The position numbers and the translations under genes were made by a program. From Haematobia irritans (Eukaryota; Arthropoda; Insecta; Diptera; Muscidae): 64,000 nt of DNA. Within the stretch, counting starts at the first letter, position 1. Each line of letters starts with the position of its first letter. This document shows positions 23,288 through 35,525 of the stretch, one piece after another. The notes below the pieces were generated by a model. That model was not told where the DNA came from. It was given only the letters and a program-made list of their open reading frames with translations, and ran no database searches. The stretch covers positions 26,877,211-26,941,210 of the forward strand of contig NC_134398.1 in the NCBI RefSeq assembly GCF_050003625.1, written 5' to 3'.

Positions 23288-24843
23288 CGGTCGCTTAGAA
23301 AAATATATCATCAATTTTTTTTTAATTTTATTTGATTTTGAAATTTTGTTTTAAATAAAAACAAAAATCAGTCACACAAATTATATCAATTAAATTTTTT
23401 CATTTAATAAATTAATTTTTTATTGATTTATTAACATTTGTGGTTGATACTGTCATTGATTGAAATTCGATCAATTATTTTCGTGATTGATGGTAAAAAA
23501 CATTCTGTACAGTCCAAAGGAAAGAGAAGTCAATAAAAAATTTAAATTTCTTAAAAAATTTTATTTAGAATTTTGTTTCAGTAAATTGTTATCTTGGAAG
23601 TCATGCCCACTCGAACAAAATTGACCTTCTTGGAATGGGAGATTTAAAACAGCTCGATACCAAAATATTTTAATTCGACCTATGTATGCCAGAGTTTTGA
23701 AACATTTTCAATTGTAATTTTATTTTGTAATAGTTTTCTAGCTAGCGTTTGAAATAAAAATTTTCGATTTTTATATTACTCTTCATATATTTTTATGATA
23801 ATCCAGAGGTGAAATTGTTATAGAAAATCTTCCTAATTATCTACACCTTTTCTTAAGAATATCTTTTTTGTTTATGTGTTTATTGTACCACTGTAATTAC
23901 ATAGTAAGTGAAATATTTTTATAAATTAATAGTCTATGTCAAATACTTGCAAAATACTCCAAATATATGATTTATGATATATAAAACAATAAGTTTACCT
24001 ATAAATCAATGATTTATATACAATATAATATATTATATTGCATACTTTTAGGATATTTCTCTTATATACACAAATTTCTAGAATATCTGTAAAAAAAAAA
24101 ATAAAAAAATAAAGATATTGTGCAAGTAACATAAATCCTCAAACAAATACTAATGAAATACATACAAGCTGTTAGCAAATTATATTAAAAGAATGTGTCA
24201 CAAATGATAAATTTATGGTCACAGTAGGAAAAACACCAAACCATCAACTATTTTGGGTATTAATGAAAAATTCCTTAGATATCACCTCGCTCGAATGTCA
24301 AGAAAAGTTGACATGGACATTAATAAGACCCTGACCAAAATAAGGGTCTACATAATTGTCAGCTAACCCACACACACAGGGAGACACGCATATATACACA
24401 GAAAATTTCCATAGATAATTTACAAAAAGCCACAATCTCTTGAATATAAATATTTTTTTCTTGTAGTAATTCTTGGTGTTATAATTTGTCATTGTTAGGT
24501 TTTTTTGTGACCATTAGATGATTTTGGGTCATTTTAAGTTTGCTTATTAAAGCCATGATTAATTTTGTGGCTGTTATTTCTTTTTTGTGGTATTTCTAAA
24601 TTTCTAGAGAGTATTTTTTATATTGGCAAATGAATTTCAATAGATTTGAGTCTGATTTGAAGAAGCAAAGAAAAGGGAGAAGAAGAAAGAAATACTTGCT
24701 CAACGGCATTTGCCTTATTAAAAATTTTCTCAGGTAATTTAAAGTGATTTTTTTATGTTCGCTTATTAAATCCATTATTAATTTTTTGGTTATGGATCTG
24801 CTTTTATTTAAATTTTCATATCTAAATTGCCAAAATTTATTTT
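23288..24843. other. AT-rich DNA without recognisable genes
   Basis: Apparently low-copy sequence. The minus frames at 24298-24492 and 24596-24907 have no recognisable domain; the second runs into the TATACCC repeat at 24844 and is therefore not a gene. Several AATTAATT-type runs resemble the R2 motif. Confidence 0.45.
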
Positions 24844-24945
24844 TATACCCTTCACCACCACTGCGGTACAGGGTATAATAAGTTTGTGCATTTGTATGTA
24901 ACGCCAAGAAGGAAAAGTCAGAGACCCATCTTTTAGGTGGGGAAC
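24844..24945 (+). mobile_element. TATACCC element, family 2, left-end fragment (F2b)
   Basis: About 100 bp almost identical to 17560-17660: TATACCCTTCACCACCACTG, its inverted arm, then gtatgtaacgccaagaaggaa. It runs straight into the CCCCTCC-rich repeat that follows, so it may be the head of a longer, different element. Confidence 0.75.
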
Positions 24946-25131
24946 CCCCTCCTTCGCTTCTCCATGACCAGATATCGTAAATTCACGTACCCTATATTCA
25001 TTTCACAAACTACCCAACTTCATTATTGCCATTTCCCAACCAGGCATTGAAGAATCATGTACCCTGTATAAATTTAATAATTTTCTCCCAATTTCAAGTA
25101 AATCCGGGAAGGTTAGATTTTGTTCTATTGT
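24946..25131. repeat. CCCCTCC/atatcgaaaaa repeat R4, left part
   Basis: Two diverged modules (near 24945 and 25040), each with a C-rich box, a cagatatcg- or gaagaatca-type box and a gtaccct box. The same modules resume after the insertion E2, at 26683. Confidence 0.55.
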
Positions 25132-26664
25132 TATACCCTCCACCATGGGATGGGGGTATATTAACTTTGTCATTCCGTTTGTAACACATCGAAATATTGC
25201 TCTAACACCCCATAAAGTATATATATTCTGGGTCGTGGTGAAATTCTAAGTCGATGTAAGCATGTCCGTCCGTCCGTCCGTCTGTTGAAATCACGAACGA
25301 AACAAGCTATCGACTTGAAACTTGGCACAAAGAGTTGTTATTGATGTAGGTCGGATGGTATTGAAAATGGGTCATATCGGTCCACTTTTACTTATAGCCC
25401 CCATATAAAGGGACCCTCAGATTTGGCTTGCGGAGCCTCAAAGAGAAGCAAATTTGATCCGATCCGGCTGAAATTTGGTACATGATGTTGGTATATGGTC
25501 TCTAACAACCATGCAAAAATTGGTCCACATCGGTCAATAATTATATATAACCCCCATATAAACCGATTCCCAGATTTGGCTTGTGGAGCCTTAACAGAAG
25601 CATATTTCAACCGATCTGGCTGAAATTTTGTACATGATGTTGGTATATGGTCTCTAACAATCATGCAAAAATTGGTCCACATCGGACCATAATTATATAT
25701 AGCCCCCATATAAACCGATCCCCAGATTTGGCTTGCGAAGTCTCCAAGAGAAGCAAATTTCATCCAATCCGGTTGTAATTTGGAACATGGTGTTAGTATA
25801 TGATCTTTAACAACCATGCCAGAATTGGTCCATATCGGTCCATAATTATATATAGCCCCCATATAAAAAGTTCTCCAGATTTGACCTCCGGAGCCTCTTG
25901 GAGGAGCAAAATTCATCCGATCCGGTTCAAATTTGGTGTTAGTATCTGGCCGCTAACAACCATACCACTCGAGCCAAAAATAATCTACCAAAATTTTATT
26001 TCTATAGAAAATTTTGTCAAAATTTTATTTCTATAGAAAATTCTGTCAATATTTTATTTCTATAGAAAATTTTGTTAACATTTTATTCGGTTCATAATCA
26101 AATTTTCATCATTGTCAAAATTTTATTTATATAGAAAAATTTGTTCAAATTTTATTCGGTTCATAATTATGGTTGCCACTCGAGCCAAAAATAATCTACC
26201 AAGATTTTATTTCTATAGAAAATTTTGTCAAAATTGTATTTCTATAGAACATTTTGTTACAATTTTATTTCTGTAGAAATTTTTGTCAAATTTTTTTTCT
26301 ATTGTAAATTTTGTCAAAATTTTTATTTTTATAGAAAATTTTGTGAACATTTTATTTCTATAGAAAATTTTGTTAAAATTTTATTTTTGTAGAAAATTTT
26401 TTCAAAATTGTATGTCTATTTTGTCAAACTGAATTACATACGTATTTGATCGATCTGTTTTGATTTAATATATACAACGTATGGACTTACATACAATTTA
26501 GAAGATGGTGTTAGGAGGTTTTAAGATACCTTGCCATCGGCAAGCGTTACCGCAACTTAAGTAATTCGATTGTGGATGGCAGTGTTTTGAAGAAGTTTCT
26601 ACACAATCCATGGTGGAGGATATATAAGCTTCGGCCTGGCCGAACTTACGGCCGTATATACTTG
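25132..26664 (-). mobile_element. TATACCC element, family 1, copy E2
   Basis: Ends match E1: left TATACCCTCCACCATGGGAT, right CATGGTGGAGGATATATAAG, then CGGCCTGGCCG and ACGGCCGTATATACTTG. A GTCC tract lies at 25263-25282. The interior has three to four 153-bp units (TATATA..CCCCCATATAAAC), then a 29-bp array (25970-26437), then a segment matching the corresponding part of E3. Minus frame 25392-25916 reads the 153-bp units and is not a gene. It splits repeat R4. Confidence 0.75.
25970..26437 (+). repeat. 29-bp array inside E2, with two end-II motifs
   Basis: Two short runs of 29-bp units, each begun by the end-II sequence CCACTCGAGCCAAAAATAAT (25970 and about 26169; the second is a full GTTGCCACTCGAG). 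The right boundary, gtcaaactgaattacatacgtat, is the reverse complement of the left boundary of the array in E3 (about 45050-45070), so the array occupies the same place in both copies of the TATACCC element. Confidence 0.75.
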
Positions 26665-26682
26665 TTTTTTTTTTTTTTTTTT

Positions 26683-27760
26683 GAATGCACTTCACTTTCT
26701 CTGCAAATTCCAAGAAAATCTGTAAACTTTCCTTCATGTTTCATCGTGAGTGACAAGGAGAAGGTTCCCGTCCAAATACCCAAAAATCAAGTACACCATA
26801 TTGATTTCATAATCTTCCCCTACGGCCTTTGTAAATTTCAAGTAACCTTGAGGATTCTAGTTTTTTTCCACTTTAGAGGAGGTCTCCCTCCCTGTCCCAA
26901 TATCGAAAAATCATATAGCATATATTGTGAAGACGTACCAGTAAATCTCAAGCAAATTATAAGCCCAATTTTTAAACAGCAGGGCAAGGGGGTGGCCCCT
27001 CTTCCCATCCGAATATCACAAAATCTACCCCACATCCACTGTAGATTTCAAGTAAATTGGAAAAGTTTAATTGTTTCACGGTATGTACTTGAGGAGAAAT
27101 GAAGTCTCCCTGTGCCCTTTTATTTTTTTAATATTAAAAAATCATATACCTCACATAAATTTCATAATCTCCTCTAAGTTCTCCGTAAAATCTCAGTAAG
27201 TCGACAAATTTTAGTTTTTTCACTGTCCTTAAAACAAAAATTCGGACAAAGGGGGGACCCCTCTCCACGACTAAATATCGAAAAATAAAGTAGCAGTTCT
27301 TTGCCTAGACGCCCCCTTCATCCTTCCCTGAAAATTTCAAAGAAATCGGATAGTTTTGTTCCAATTTTCAAAAAGTCGGGCAATGGGACTTTTTGATATT
27401 TGGACCCCCTTCCGATCCAAATATTAAAAAATCAGCTACCCCATAATAAATGCATAACCTCACGTTGTGTTCTCTGTAAATCTCAAGTAAATCAGAGAAT
27501 TTTTGTTTTTACTTTAAACAAAAATCGTTTAAAGGAGTGGTCCACCTCCGCGACCAAATATCGAAAAATAAAGTAGCGGGTCCCCTAAACTTCCTTGGAA
27601 TTTTCACCCAAATCGTAGAACTTTGGCCCAATTTTGACAAAGCTGGGCAAAGGGGATGTCCCCCTCCCCCACCAGATATCAAAAATGAGGTACCCTATTT
27701 GCAGCACATGATTACCCTCTACGTTCTCCGAACATTTTTCATGTGAAAAAAATAAAATTA
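26683..27760. repeat. CCCCTCC/atatcgaaaaa repeat R4, right part
   Basis: At least eight modules spaced 110-150 bp (near 26760, 26880, 26993, 27105, 27253, 27403, 27538, 27656). Each has a C/T-rich box (ccctcc), then aatatcgaaaaat, then a ctcaagtaaat-type box. The frames at 26572-27102, 26838-27035, 27537-27746 and 27585-27935 run through these modules on both strands and are artefacts. Confidence 0.65.
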
Positions 27761-28060
27761 TTTTATAACAAAAGCAACTGCGATGAATTTTTGTGCACTG
27801 TATGTAAAAAAAAATTTTCCCGCTTTTCCGTTGAAACTTTTGTTGAATTTTCTTTGCTATAAACCTCACAGAGCCCGAGACATTTCCAACGATTGCAAAA
27901 CCGTGGAAATCGGTTCGTGCGTTCTGGAGTTGCATCAGAGATGGCGCGGTATATAAAAAAAGATTTTCTCGCTTTTCCGTTGATACGGAACCCGAGGCCT
28001 TTCCAACGAATGCAAACCCGTGGAAATCGGTTCGTGGAAATCTGTTCGTGTGTTCAGTTT
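27761..28060. repeat. Short duplicated segment with GTGGAAATCGGTTCGTG
   Basis: The segment containing cgcttttccgttga, gagacatttccaacg and GTGGAAATCGGTTCGTG occurs at about 27820-27925 and again at about 27968-28037. It is probably the terminal region of the R4-bearing element or of an adjacent one. Confidence 0.5.
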
Positions 28061-29270
28061 TTTTTTTAATAAAGTTACTTTTGTTTTTGATTTTTTATTT
28101 ACTTAAAAATTTTAGTTTAGTGATATTTATGTTAATATTGATATATTGATTTTTTTTAAATAAATAAAAAAATATTCCATTTATGGTAAAATAAAAAATT
28201 TTTGAAGTTTATTTAGTGCAGTTTATTTTTTGAGGATTTATTTATTTATGTTAATAATATTTCAAATGAAATGTATCATGGAATTTATGTTCAATAAAGA
28301 AAAAAAAATATTTTACTATTAAACAAAACTATTTGCTAAAAAAAAATTAAAAATTAATTTATTTTATTTTAATTTTATTAATTTTATTTAATTTATTTTA
28401 ATTTTATTAAAAACTTTTTATTAAAATTTATGTTATTTTTAAAGTTACCAAATCTATCTCAAACATGGCTTTTTCATATAGTTATTTTTGTTTTTGATTT
28501 TTTATATTTACTTAAATTAGATAGACAGTGCTATTTATGTTAATATTTGAATTTATTTTACCATAAAAGTAATCAATTCTTTCGGTTTTTTATTTCAAAA
28601 ATTCTTTAGGTTTAATTTGTTTTATTGCATTTAGCTTAAGGGTAGTTTCATTTATTTATGCAGATATTTAAAATTTTATTTTACTATTAAAATAAGAAAA
28701 TTGTTTTTTGTTTATTTATTAAACCAAAATTAAATTAATTTTTTATATTTAGTTTAGTTTAGTTTTATTTTTGTTAATATTTAAAAATTTTTTTACAATT
28801 AAAGAACCCAATCTTTTTTAATTTTTTTATTTATTAGAAAAATTTAATTAATTAATTTTAATTAAATTTTTTATATATAATTTATTTAATATTGATGTTT
28901 TTATAATATTTAAATTTTATTTTATAATTAAAGTCCCAAAACTATATGCCGAAAATAGCTTTAAATGTACTTTAGTTTAATTTTATTTTGGTTAAAATTT
29001 TAATTTATTTTAATTTAAATTAACCAAAATGTTTAATTAGTGCTTATTTATGTTTAAATTAATTTGGTTTGGTTAAATTTATATATGCTACTATTTAAAT
29101 TTATACTTCCAAATTTACAATTTTGTCTTTTTGTTTTTTTTTTTTATTTATTACATAAAAATAAAATAAATTATTTTAGTTTATTTTTATTTTTATGAAT
29201 ATTCTAATTTATTTTACTATTAAAATATTTAATTTATTTTTATTAAAGTAAATTAAGTTGCCCAGCACAA
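28061..29270. other. Low-complexity A/T DNA
   Basis: Long runs of TTTATTT/AATTTTATTTAATT with few G or C. No gene, tRNA or element end could be found. Confidence 0.6.
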
Positions 29271-29619
29271 AACTTGAAAGTTCTTTCCAAGTCTTGACCT
29301 TTAATGTACTTCTAATGAATCCCCCAGCAGAGATGCGTCTGTATTTCATTTCCCAAGAAGTTCGTTTGAGGTGATATATAAAAACGCAATAGTTTTAAGC
29401 TATTTAATTTACCTTGATTTCATATAATAATTAAACTGTTTTTATTTTTTTTTTAATTTAATTACACAACAACAAAAAATTTGGGAATTTTTTCAAGTCA
29501 TTATTTTCCAAAGTTTTTGTGACTTCACCATTGAAAATTTCTGTCAGCAACAAACAAACTCAAAGTTTACCGAATCATTTATTCCTCTCACTGATGACAC
29601 AACAAAAAGATTACTCCCC

Positions 29620-29934
29620 TTAAATACTCTTAAGGACTATGATATATAACTGCATTTTAAAATCTTTTAACGTTATATAGAATTTCCTTTTTGTCAACAA
29701 AATGCATGAAAGAAACCCCAAAACTACTGCAATGCCATATTTCACAAAATAACCGAAGTCCTTGCAAAAAGGATAACAGTCACGCTTTACTATATTACTC
29801 GTTATACGAAAAGATTCTTTGGGAATAATGCATGGGAATACAAGAGAATCATACATAAAGCATGACCAAACTATCCAACCATGCAAAAAAAAAGAAACGC
29901 AAAGCGCATACACAAAAGTATAGCAGGATGGCAA
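29620..29934 (-). CDS. Weak candidate ORF, 104 aa, hydrophobic
   Basis: A minus frame in low-copy DNA, with two hydrophobic stretches (about residues 5-35 and 66-82) and several cysteines. No family is recognised, and the region also carries an overlapping frame on the plus strand and another on the minus strand, so at most one can be real. It could be a decayed membrane-protein exon. Low confidence. Confidence 0.12.
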   Translation of the reverse strand: MPSCYTFVYALCVSFFLHGWIVWSCFMYDSLVFPCIIPKESFRITSNIVKRDCYPFCKDFGYFVKYGIAVVLGFLSCILLTKRKFYITLKDFKMQLYIIVLKSI

Positions 29935-29935
29935 A

Positions 29936-30241
29936 ATGAAAGAATACAGGAATTATGGTAGCAGTTTCAAGATGTGGGGAAACGACAGCAGGCCAAAAGG
30001 CGGACAGTTTCCTTTTCCGGTTAGAAAAATTGGCCCGAAAACCAAACTGTATCACGTACCATCAGCAGCCGCAATACGTGTGTGTGAATATACTACGAAC
30101 AAAATGATGTTCTATAAAAGTCAGCGTATGAGAGAAATATATAAGAGGGTATTTATTGAATATTTTACCGCTGATTATTATGATAATATGATACACAGAA
30201 TTAAAAAATATATAAAAATATGGATATTTGAATCGCACTAA
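29936..30241 (+). CDS. Candidate ORF, 101 aa, basic, function unknown
   Basis: ATG in a favourable fly context (ggcaaaATGa) opens 101 codons. The first half has a protein-like composition with a GNDSRPKGGQFPFPVRKIGP stretch; the second half is rich in Tyr, Ile, Lys and Arg. The stop is followed within a few bases by a run of A and then directly by a 29-bp array, so the 3' end may be a retroposition or element junction. No domain is recognised. It could be a small gene, an exon or chance. Confidence 0.22.
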   Translation: MKEYRNYGSSFKMWGNDSRPKGGQFPFPVRKIGPKTKLYHVPSAAAIRVCEYTTNKMMFYKSQRMREIYKRVFIEYFTADYYDNMIHRIKKYIKIWIFESH

Positions 30242-30249
30242 AACAAAAA

Positions 30250-33200
30250 AAAAAAATCTAGAAAATTTTGTCAAAATTTTATTTCTATAGAAAATTTTGT
30301 CAAAATTTTATTTCTATAGAAAATTTTGTCAAAATTTCATTTCTATAGAAAATTTCGTCAAAATTTTATTTCCATAGAAAATTTTGTCAAAATTTTATTT
30401 CTATAGAAAATTTTGTCAAAATTGTATTTCTATAGACAATTTTTGTCAAAATTTTAGTTCTATAGAAAATTTTGTCAAAATTTTATTTCTAAGGAAAATT
30501 TTGTCAAAATTTTATTTCTATAGAAAATTTTGTCAAAATTTTATTTCTATAGAAAATTTTGTTAAAATTTTATTTCTACAGACAATTCTTGTCAAAATTT
30601 TATTTTTATAGGAAATTTTGTCAAAATTTTATTGTAATAGAATTTTTTTTGAAAGTTTAATTTCTATAGAAAAAAATTATCAAAATTTTAATTCTATAGA
30701 AATTTTTTCAAAATGATATTTCTATTATTTCTATATTTTTATTATTTTGTCAAAATTTTATTTCTATAGAAGATTTTGTCAAAAATTTAGTTCAAATTTA
30801 TTTCTAGCCTATTTTGTCAAAATTTTATTTCTATAGAAAATTTTGTCAACATTTTATTTCCATAGAAAATTTTGTCAAAATTTTAGTACTATATAAAGTT
30901 TTTTTTTGTCAAAATTTCTTTTCTACAGAAAATTTTGACAAAATTTTTTTCTATAGAAAATTTTGACAAAATTTCACTCTATAGAAATAAAATTTTGTCA
31001 AAATTTTATTTCTCTAGAAATTTTTGTCAAAATTTTATTTCTTTAAAAAATTTGTCAAAATTTTATTTCTCTAGAAATTTTTGTCAAAATTTTATTTCTT
31101 TAAAAAATTTGTCAAAATTTTATTTCTATAGAAAATTTTGTCGAAATTTTATTTCTATAGAAAATTTTGTCAAAATATTATTTCTATAGCAAATATTATC
31201 AAAATTTTATTTCTATAGAAAATTTTTGTCAATATTTTATTTCTAAAGAAATTTTTTGTCAAAATTTTATTTTTATAGGAAATTTTGTCAAAATTTTATT
31301 TCTATAGAAAATTTTGTCAAAATTTTATTTCTATAGAAAATTTTGTCCAAATTTTATTTCTATAGACAATTATTGTCAAAATTTTATTTTGATAGGAAAT
31401 TTTCTCAATTTTATTGCAATAGAATTTTTTTTGAAGTTTAATTTCTATAGAAAAAATTTATCAAAATGTTAATTCTATATAATTTTTTTCAAAATGATAT
31501 TTCTATTATTTCTATATTTTTATTATTTTGTCAAAATTTTATTTCTATAGAAAATTTTGTCAAAACTTTATTTCAATAGAAAATTTTGTCAACATTTGAT
31601 TTCTATAGAAAATTTTGTCAACATTTTATTTCCATAGAAAATTTTGTCAAAATTTTACTACTATATAAAGTTTTTTTTGTCAAAATTTCTTTTATTTCTA
31701 TAGATTTTTTTTTTAAATTATATTTCTATAGAAAATTTTGCCAAAATTTTATTTCTATAGGGAAAATTTATCAAAATTTTATTTCTATAGAAAATTTTGT
31801 CAACATTTTTTATAGAAGTTTTTTAAAAATTTTATTTCTGTAGAAATTTTTGTCAAAATTTTATTACTATAGAAAGTTTTTTTTGTCAAATTTTATTTTC
31901 TATAGAAAATTTTGTCAAAATTTTATTTCTATAGTAAATTTTGACAAAATTTCACTCTAGAAAATTTTGACAAAATTTTATTTCTTTAAAAAATTTGTCA
32001 AAATTTTATTTCTATATAATATTTTGTCGAAATTTTATTTCTATAGAAAATTTTGTCAAAATGTTATTTCTATAGAAAATTTTGTCAAAATGTTATTTCT
32101 ATAGAAAATTTTGTCGAAATTATATTTCTATAGAAAATTTTGTCAAAATTTTATTTCTATAGGAAAAATTGATCAAAATTTTATTTCTATAGAAAATTTT
32201 GTCAAAATTTTATTTCTATAGAAAATTTTGTCAACATTTTATTTTTATAGAATTTTTTTCAAAATTTTATTTCTGTAGAAATTTTTGTCAAAATTTTATT
32301 ACTATAGAAAGTTTTTTTTTCAAATTTTCTTTTCTATAGAAAATTTTGTCAAAATTTTATTTCTATAGTAAATTTTATCAAAATTTTATCTGTATAGAAA
32401 ATTTTGTCGAAATTTTATTTCTATAGAAAATTTTGTCAAAATTTTATTTCTATAGAAAATTTTGTCAAAATTTTATTTCTATAGTAAATTTTATCAAAAT
32501 TTTATTTCTATAGAAAATTTTGTCCAAATTTTATTTCTATAGAAAATTTTGTCAACATATTATTTCTATAGATTTTTTTTTTTTAGAAATTTTTGTCAAA
32601 ATTTTATTACTATAGAAAGTTTTTTTTTGTCAAATTTTCTTTTCTATAGAAAATTTTGTCAAAATTTTATTTCTATAGTAAATTTTATCAAAATTTTATC
32701 TGTATAGAAATTTTGTCGAAATTTTATTTCTATAGAAAATTTTGTCAAAATTTTATTTCTATAGAAAATTTTGTCAAAATTTTATTTCTATAGTAAATTT
32801 TATCAAAATTTTATTTCTATAGAAAATTTTGTCCAAATTTTATTTCTATAGAAAATTTTGTCAACATATTATTTCTATAGAAAATTATTGTCAAAATTTT
32901 ATTTTTATAAAAAAATTTGTCAAAATTTATTTTTTATTGGAAATTTTGTCAAAATTTTATTTCAATAGAAAATTTTATCAAAATTTTATTTCTATAGGAA
33001 AAATTTATCAAAATTTTATTTCTATAGGAAATTTTGTCCTCATTTTATATCTATAGAAAATATTTTATAGAAATTTTATCACAATTATATTTCTGTGAAA
33101 ATTTTTATCAAAATTTTATTTTTTTTTTCAAAATTTTATTTCTATAGTTTTTTTTTCAAAATTTTATTTCTATAGAACTTTTTTTTTCAAAATTTTATTT

Positions 33201-34062
33201 GTGTAGAAAATTTTACCAAAATTTTATTTCTATAGAAAATTTTGTCAAAATTGTATTTCTATAGAAAATGTTGTCAACATTTTATTTTTATAGAAATTTT
33301 GTCAACATTTTATTTTTATAGAAATTTTGTCAAAATTTTATTTCTGTAAAAAATTTTTGCAACATTTTATTTTTATAGAAGTTTTGTCAAAATTTTATTA
33401 CTGTAGAAAGTTTTTTTTTTTCAAAATTGTATTTCAATAGAAAATTTTGACAAAATTTTACTCTACAGAAAGAAAATTTTGACAAAATTGTAAATTTTGT
33501 CAAAATTATTTTGCTATGAAAATTTGTCAAAATTTAATTTCTATAGAAAATTTTGTCAAAACTTTATTTATATAGAAAATTTTGACAAATTTTCATTTCT
33601 ATAGTTTTATAGCCAAAGTTTTATTTTTATAAAATTTTTTTCAAAATTTTATTTCAATAAAAAATAGTTTTGAAAATTTTATTTGTATATCAAATTTTTA
33701 TTTCTATAGCACATTTTGTCATACTTTATTTCAATAGAAATTTTTGTCATTTTTTTTTTTGTTCCCATAGGAAATTTCTTCAGAAGTTTGTTTCTGTAGA
33801 GAATTTTGTAGAAATTTTTTGTCCTATAAAATATTTTCTCAAAATTTTGTTTCTATTGAAAATTTCGTCGAAATCTTGTTTCTATTGATAATTTCTTCAA
33901 AGTTTAGGTTTTGTCGAAAATTGCCTCAAAATGTAGGTTTGTTTCGAAAACTTCCGCAAAATTTAGTTTCTCAAAAAATTTTCGTCCAAATTTGGTTTCT
34001 AGAGAAAATTTTTATAGAAATTTCCCAAAAATGTTGTTTCTCTAGAAAAGTTTTTAAAACAT
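30250..34062 (+). repeat. 29-bp minisatellite array (D)
   Basis: About 125 units in GTC orientation, with no terminal GTTGCCAC motif on either side. The left border is an A-run. Segment 32275-32560 is repeated at 32585-32870 (offset 310 bp, for example tctgtatag at 32389 and 32699), showing a higher-order duplication. Units at 31.4-31.5 kb also repeat those at 30.64-30.75 kb. Quality decays to the right (33.6-34.06 kb). Many short frames are artefacts. Confidence 0.85.
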
Positions 34063-34128
34063 ACGGCCATCAAATATCATTGCATGGCATTCAATGCCCA
34101 GTAAATCAGCACATACTGGACGGCAACA

Positions 34129-34224
34129 TACTGGAGAGAAGTTCACCAATGTGGTATCACAATGGACTGAATAGTCTAAGTGAGCCTGATACATCGGGCT
34201 GCCACCTAACCTAACCTACTGGAG
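34129..34224 (+). mobile_element. 5'-truncated SINE, family 1, with 8-bp target duplication
   Basis: About 80 bp of the SINE 3' end (agttcaccaatgtgg, then gcctgatacatcgggctgc, then CCTAACCTAACC) flanked by TACTGGAG at 34129-34136 and 34217-34224. The truncated 5' end, intact 3' tail and target duplication are typical of LINE-driven retroposition. Confidence 0.8.
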
Positions 34225-35525
34225 TGGTGTAGTTGGAAGGTGAAAATGTTTTCTACTGTATTTCTTTTTTTTTTGGATATGTTGGATTTGTTCAAGCTCT
34301 TTCTTTGCAATTAAAGAATGACTTACCAACATAGTCTAACAATTGAGATCAGTAGATCGTCCTATAAAGGGAACTGATGAGGATGTGGAAATCCGACACA
34401 GCTGTCTTCCCAACCATTTTGGACAACATTTTCACGTTTCAATACACCATAAAATTGACCAGTAATGATAGGCTAATAAAAACGCCATTATATCATTACA
34501 TGTACTACGGTACACTATGTGTACTTCGTACAGACAATCAGTCTAAATGCGCATCACAGATGATAATTGCATTTAACTTTTGCTTCTTCAGAAAATTTCC
34601 TCAAAATTTTATTCCTATAAAAATTTTTCTCAAAATTTTGTTTTTATAGAAAATTTGTTCAATAATTTCCAAAGTTGGTCTTGCATCCTTATAGGTAAAA
34701 ATTTCCCTGATACTAATTGATATGCTGATCGCATGAAAATGTTGAAGTTGACTTGCAAGTACGAACTTTTAGTATGAACTTTAACTGCAATTGCATAGCT
34801 GTGTTTACTATTCGATCCCACTTCTTCGCCACATAAGTGCTTTCGAAAATAGAGACAATGTTTTTTTACAATCGTTCGCATTGTTTCCGGGCTATTTTTA
34901 TTTGTGTATGATAATATACCATAAACCTGTACCATTGTGTTTGGTAAATTGAGTAAATAATGTCCTCATAAAGAATAAGAAATTGGATTTATATGGAAGA
35001 GCAAGGAAAGGAAGGAAACAAAAAGAGAAATAAGTCTACATGTATACGATTCATGACACATTTAAGTCTCTTTAAAAAAATGAACTAATAGCAACAGAAA
35101 TTATGTGGAAACATGAAATGCTTCAGCATGATAAAAATACAAATACTGGAGCTTCTTGGAAAGACAAACCTTCACGAAAAAAAATTCTTGGTAAAACCAA
35201 GTACGATGCAATGACATGAAAAAATAATCCTTAAGTATATTTAAATGAATAACGAGGAATAAGAAACTGCATAACAGTTGGGCTTGTACAGCGTTGCGTA
35301 TAATTTATATGAAGTAAGTACCAATAAATATTACGTATACGCCATTGCTTACCAAAGAAAGTGATATTATTGAAGGAATTTGCAAATGAACATGATTTCT
35401 ACGAAATCTTATTTTATAATTGAGGAAATCATTATTGGACCGATATGCATTTTTAGAAACAAAAAGAGGATGTGAAGAGTAATAATTTGGTAATAAATTT
35501 AACCAAAAAATTACCAAACACAAAG
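34225..35525. other. Low-copy DNA between arrays, no confident gene
   Basis: Frames at 34377-34649 (+) and 34630-34935 (-) have mixed composition but their ends run into 29-bp repeat units (about 34590-34650), and no domain is recognisable. A few 29-bp units lie there isolated. The rest is AT-rich with no repeat seen. Confidence 0.45.

Noticed and set aside
26572..27102. 176-codon plus frame across the end of E2 and repeat R4
   Set aside because: It starts inside one mobile element, crosses its poly-T border and continues through an unrelated tandem repeat, so it cannot be an inherited gene.
34630..34935. 101-codon minus frame with ordinary amino-acid mix
   Set aside because: Its C-terminal end runs into 29-bp repeat units, an opposite-strand frame overlaps it, and no domain is recognisable.
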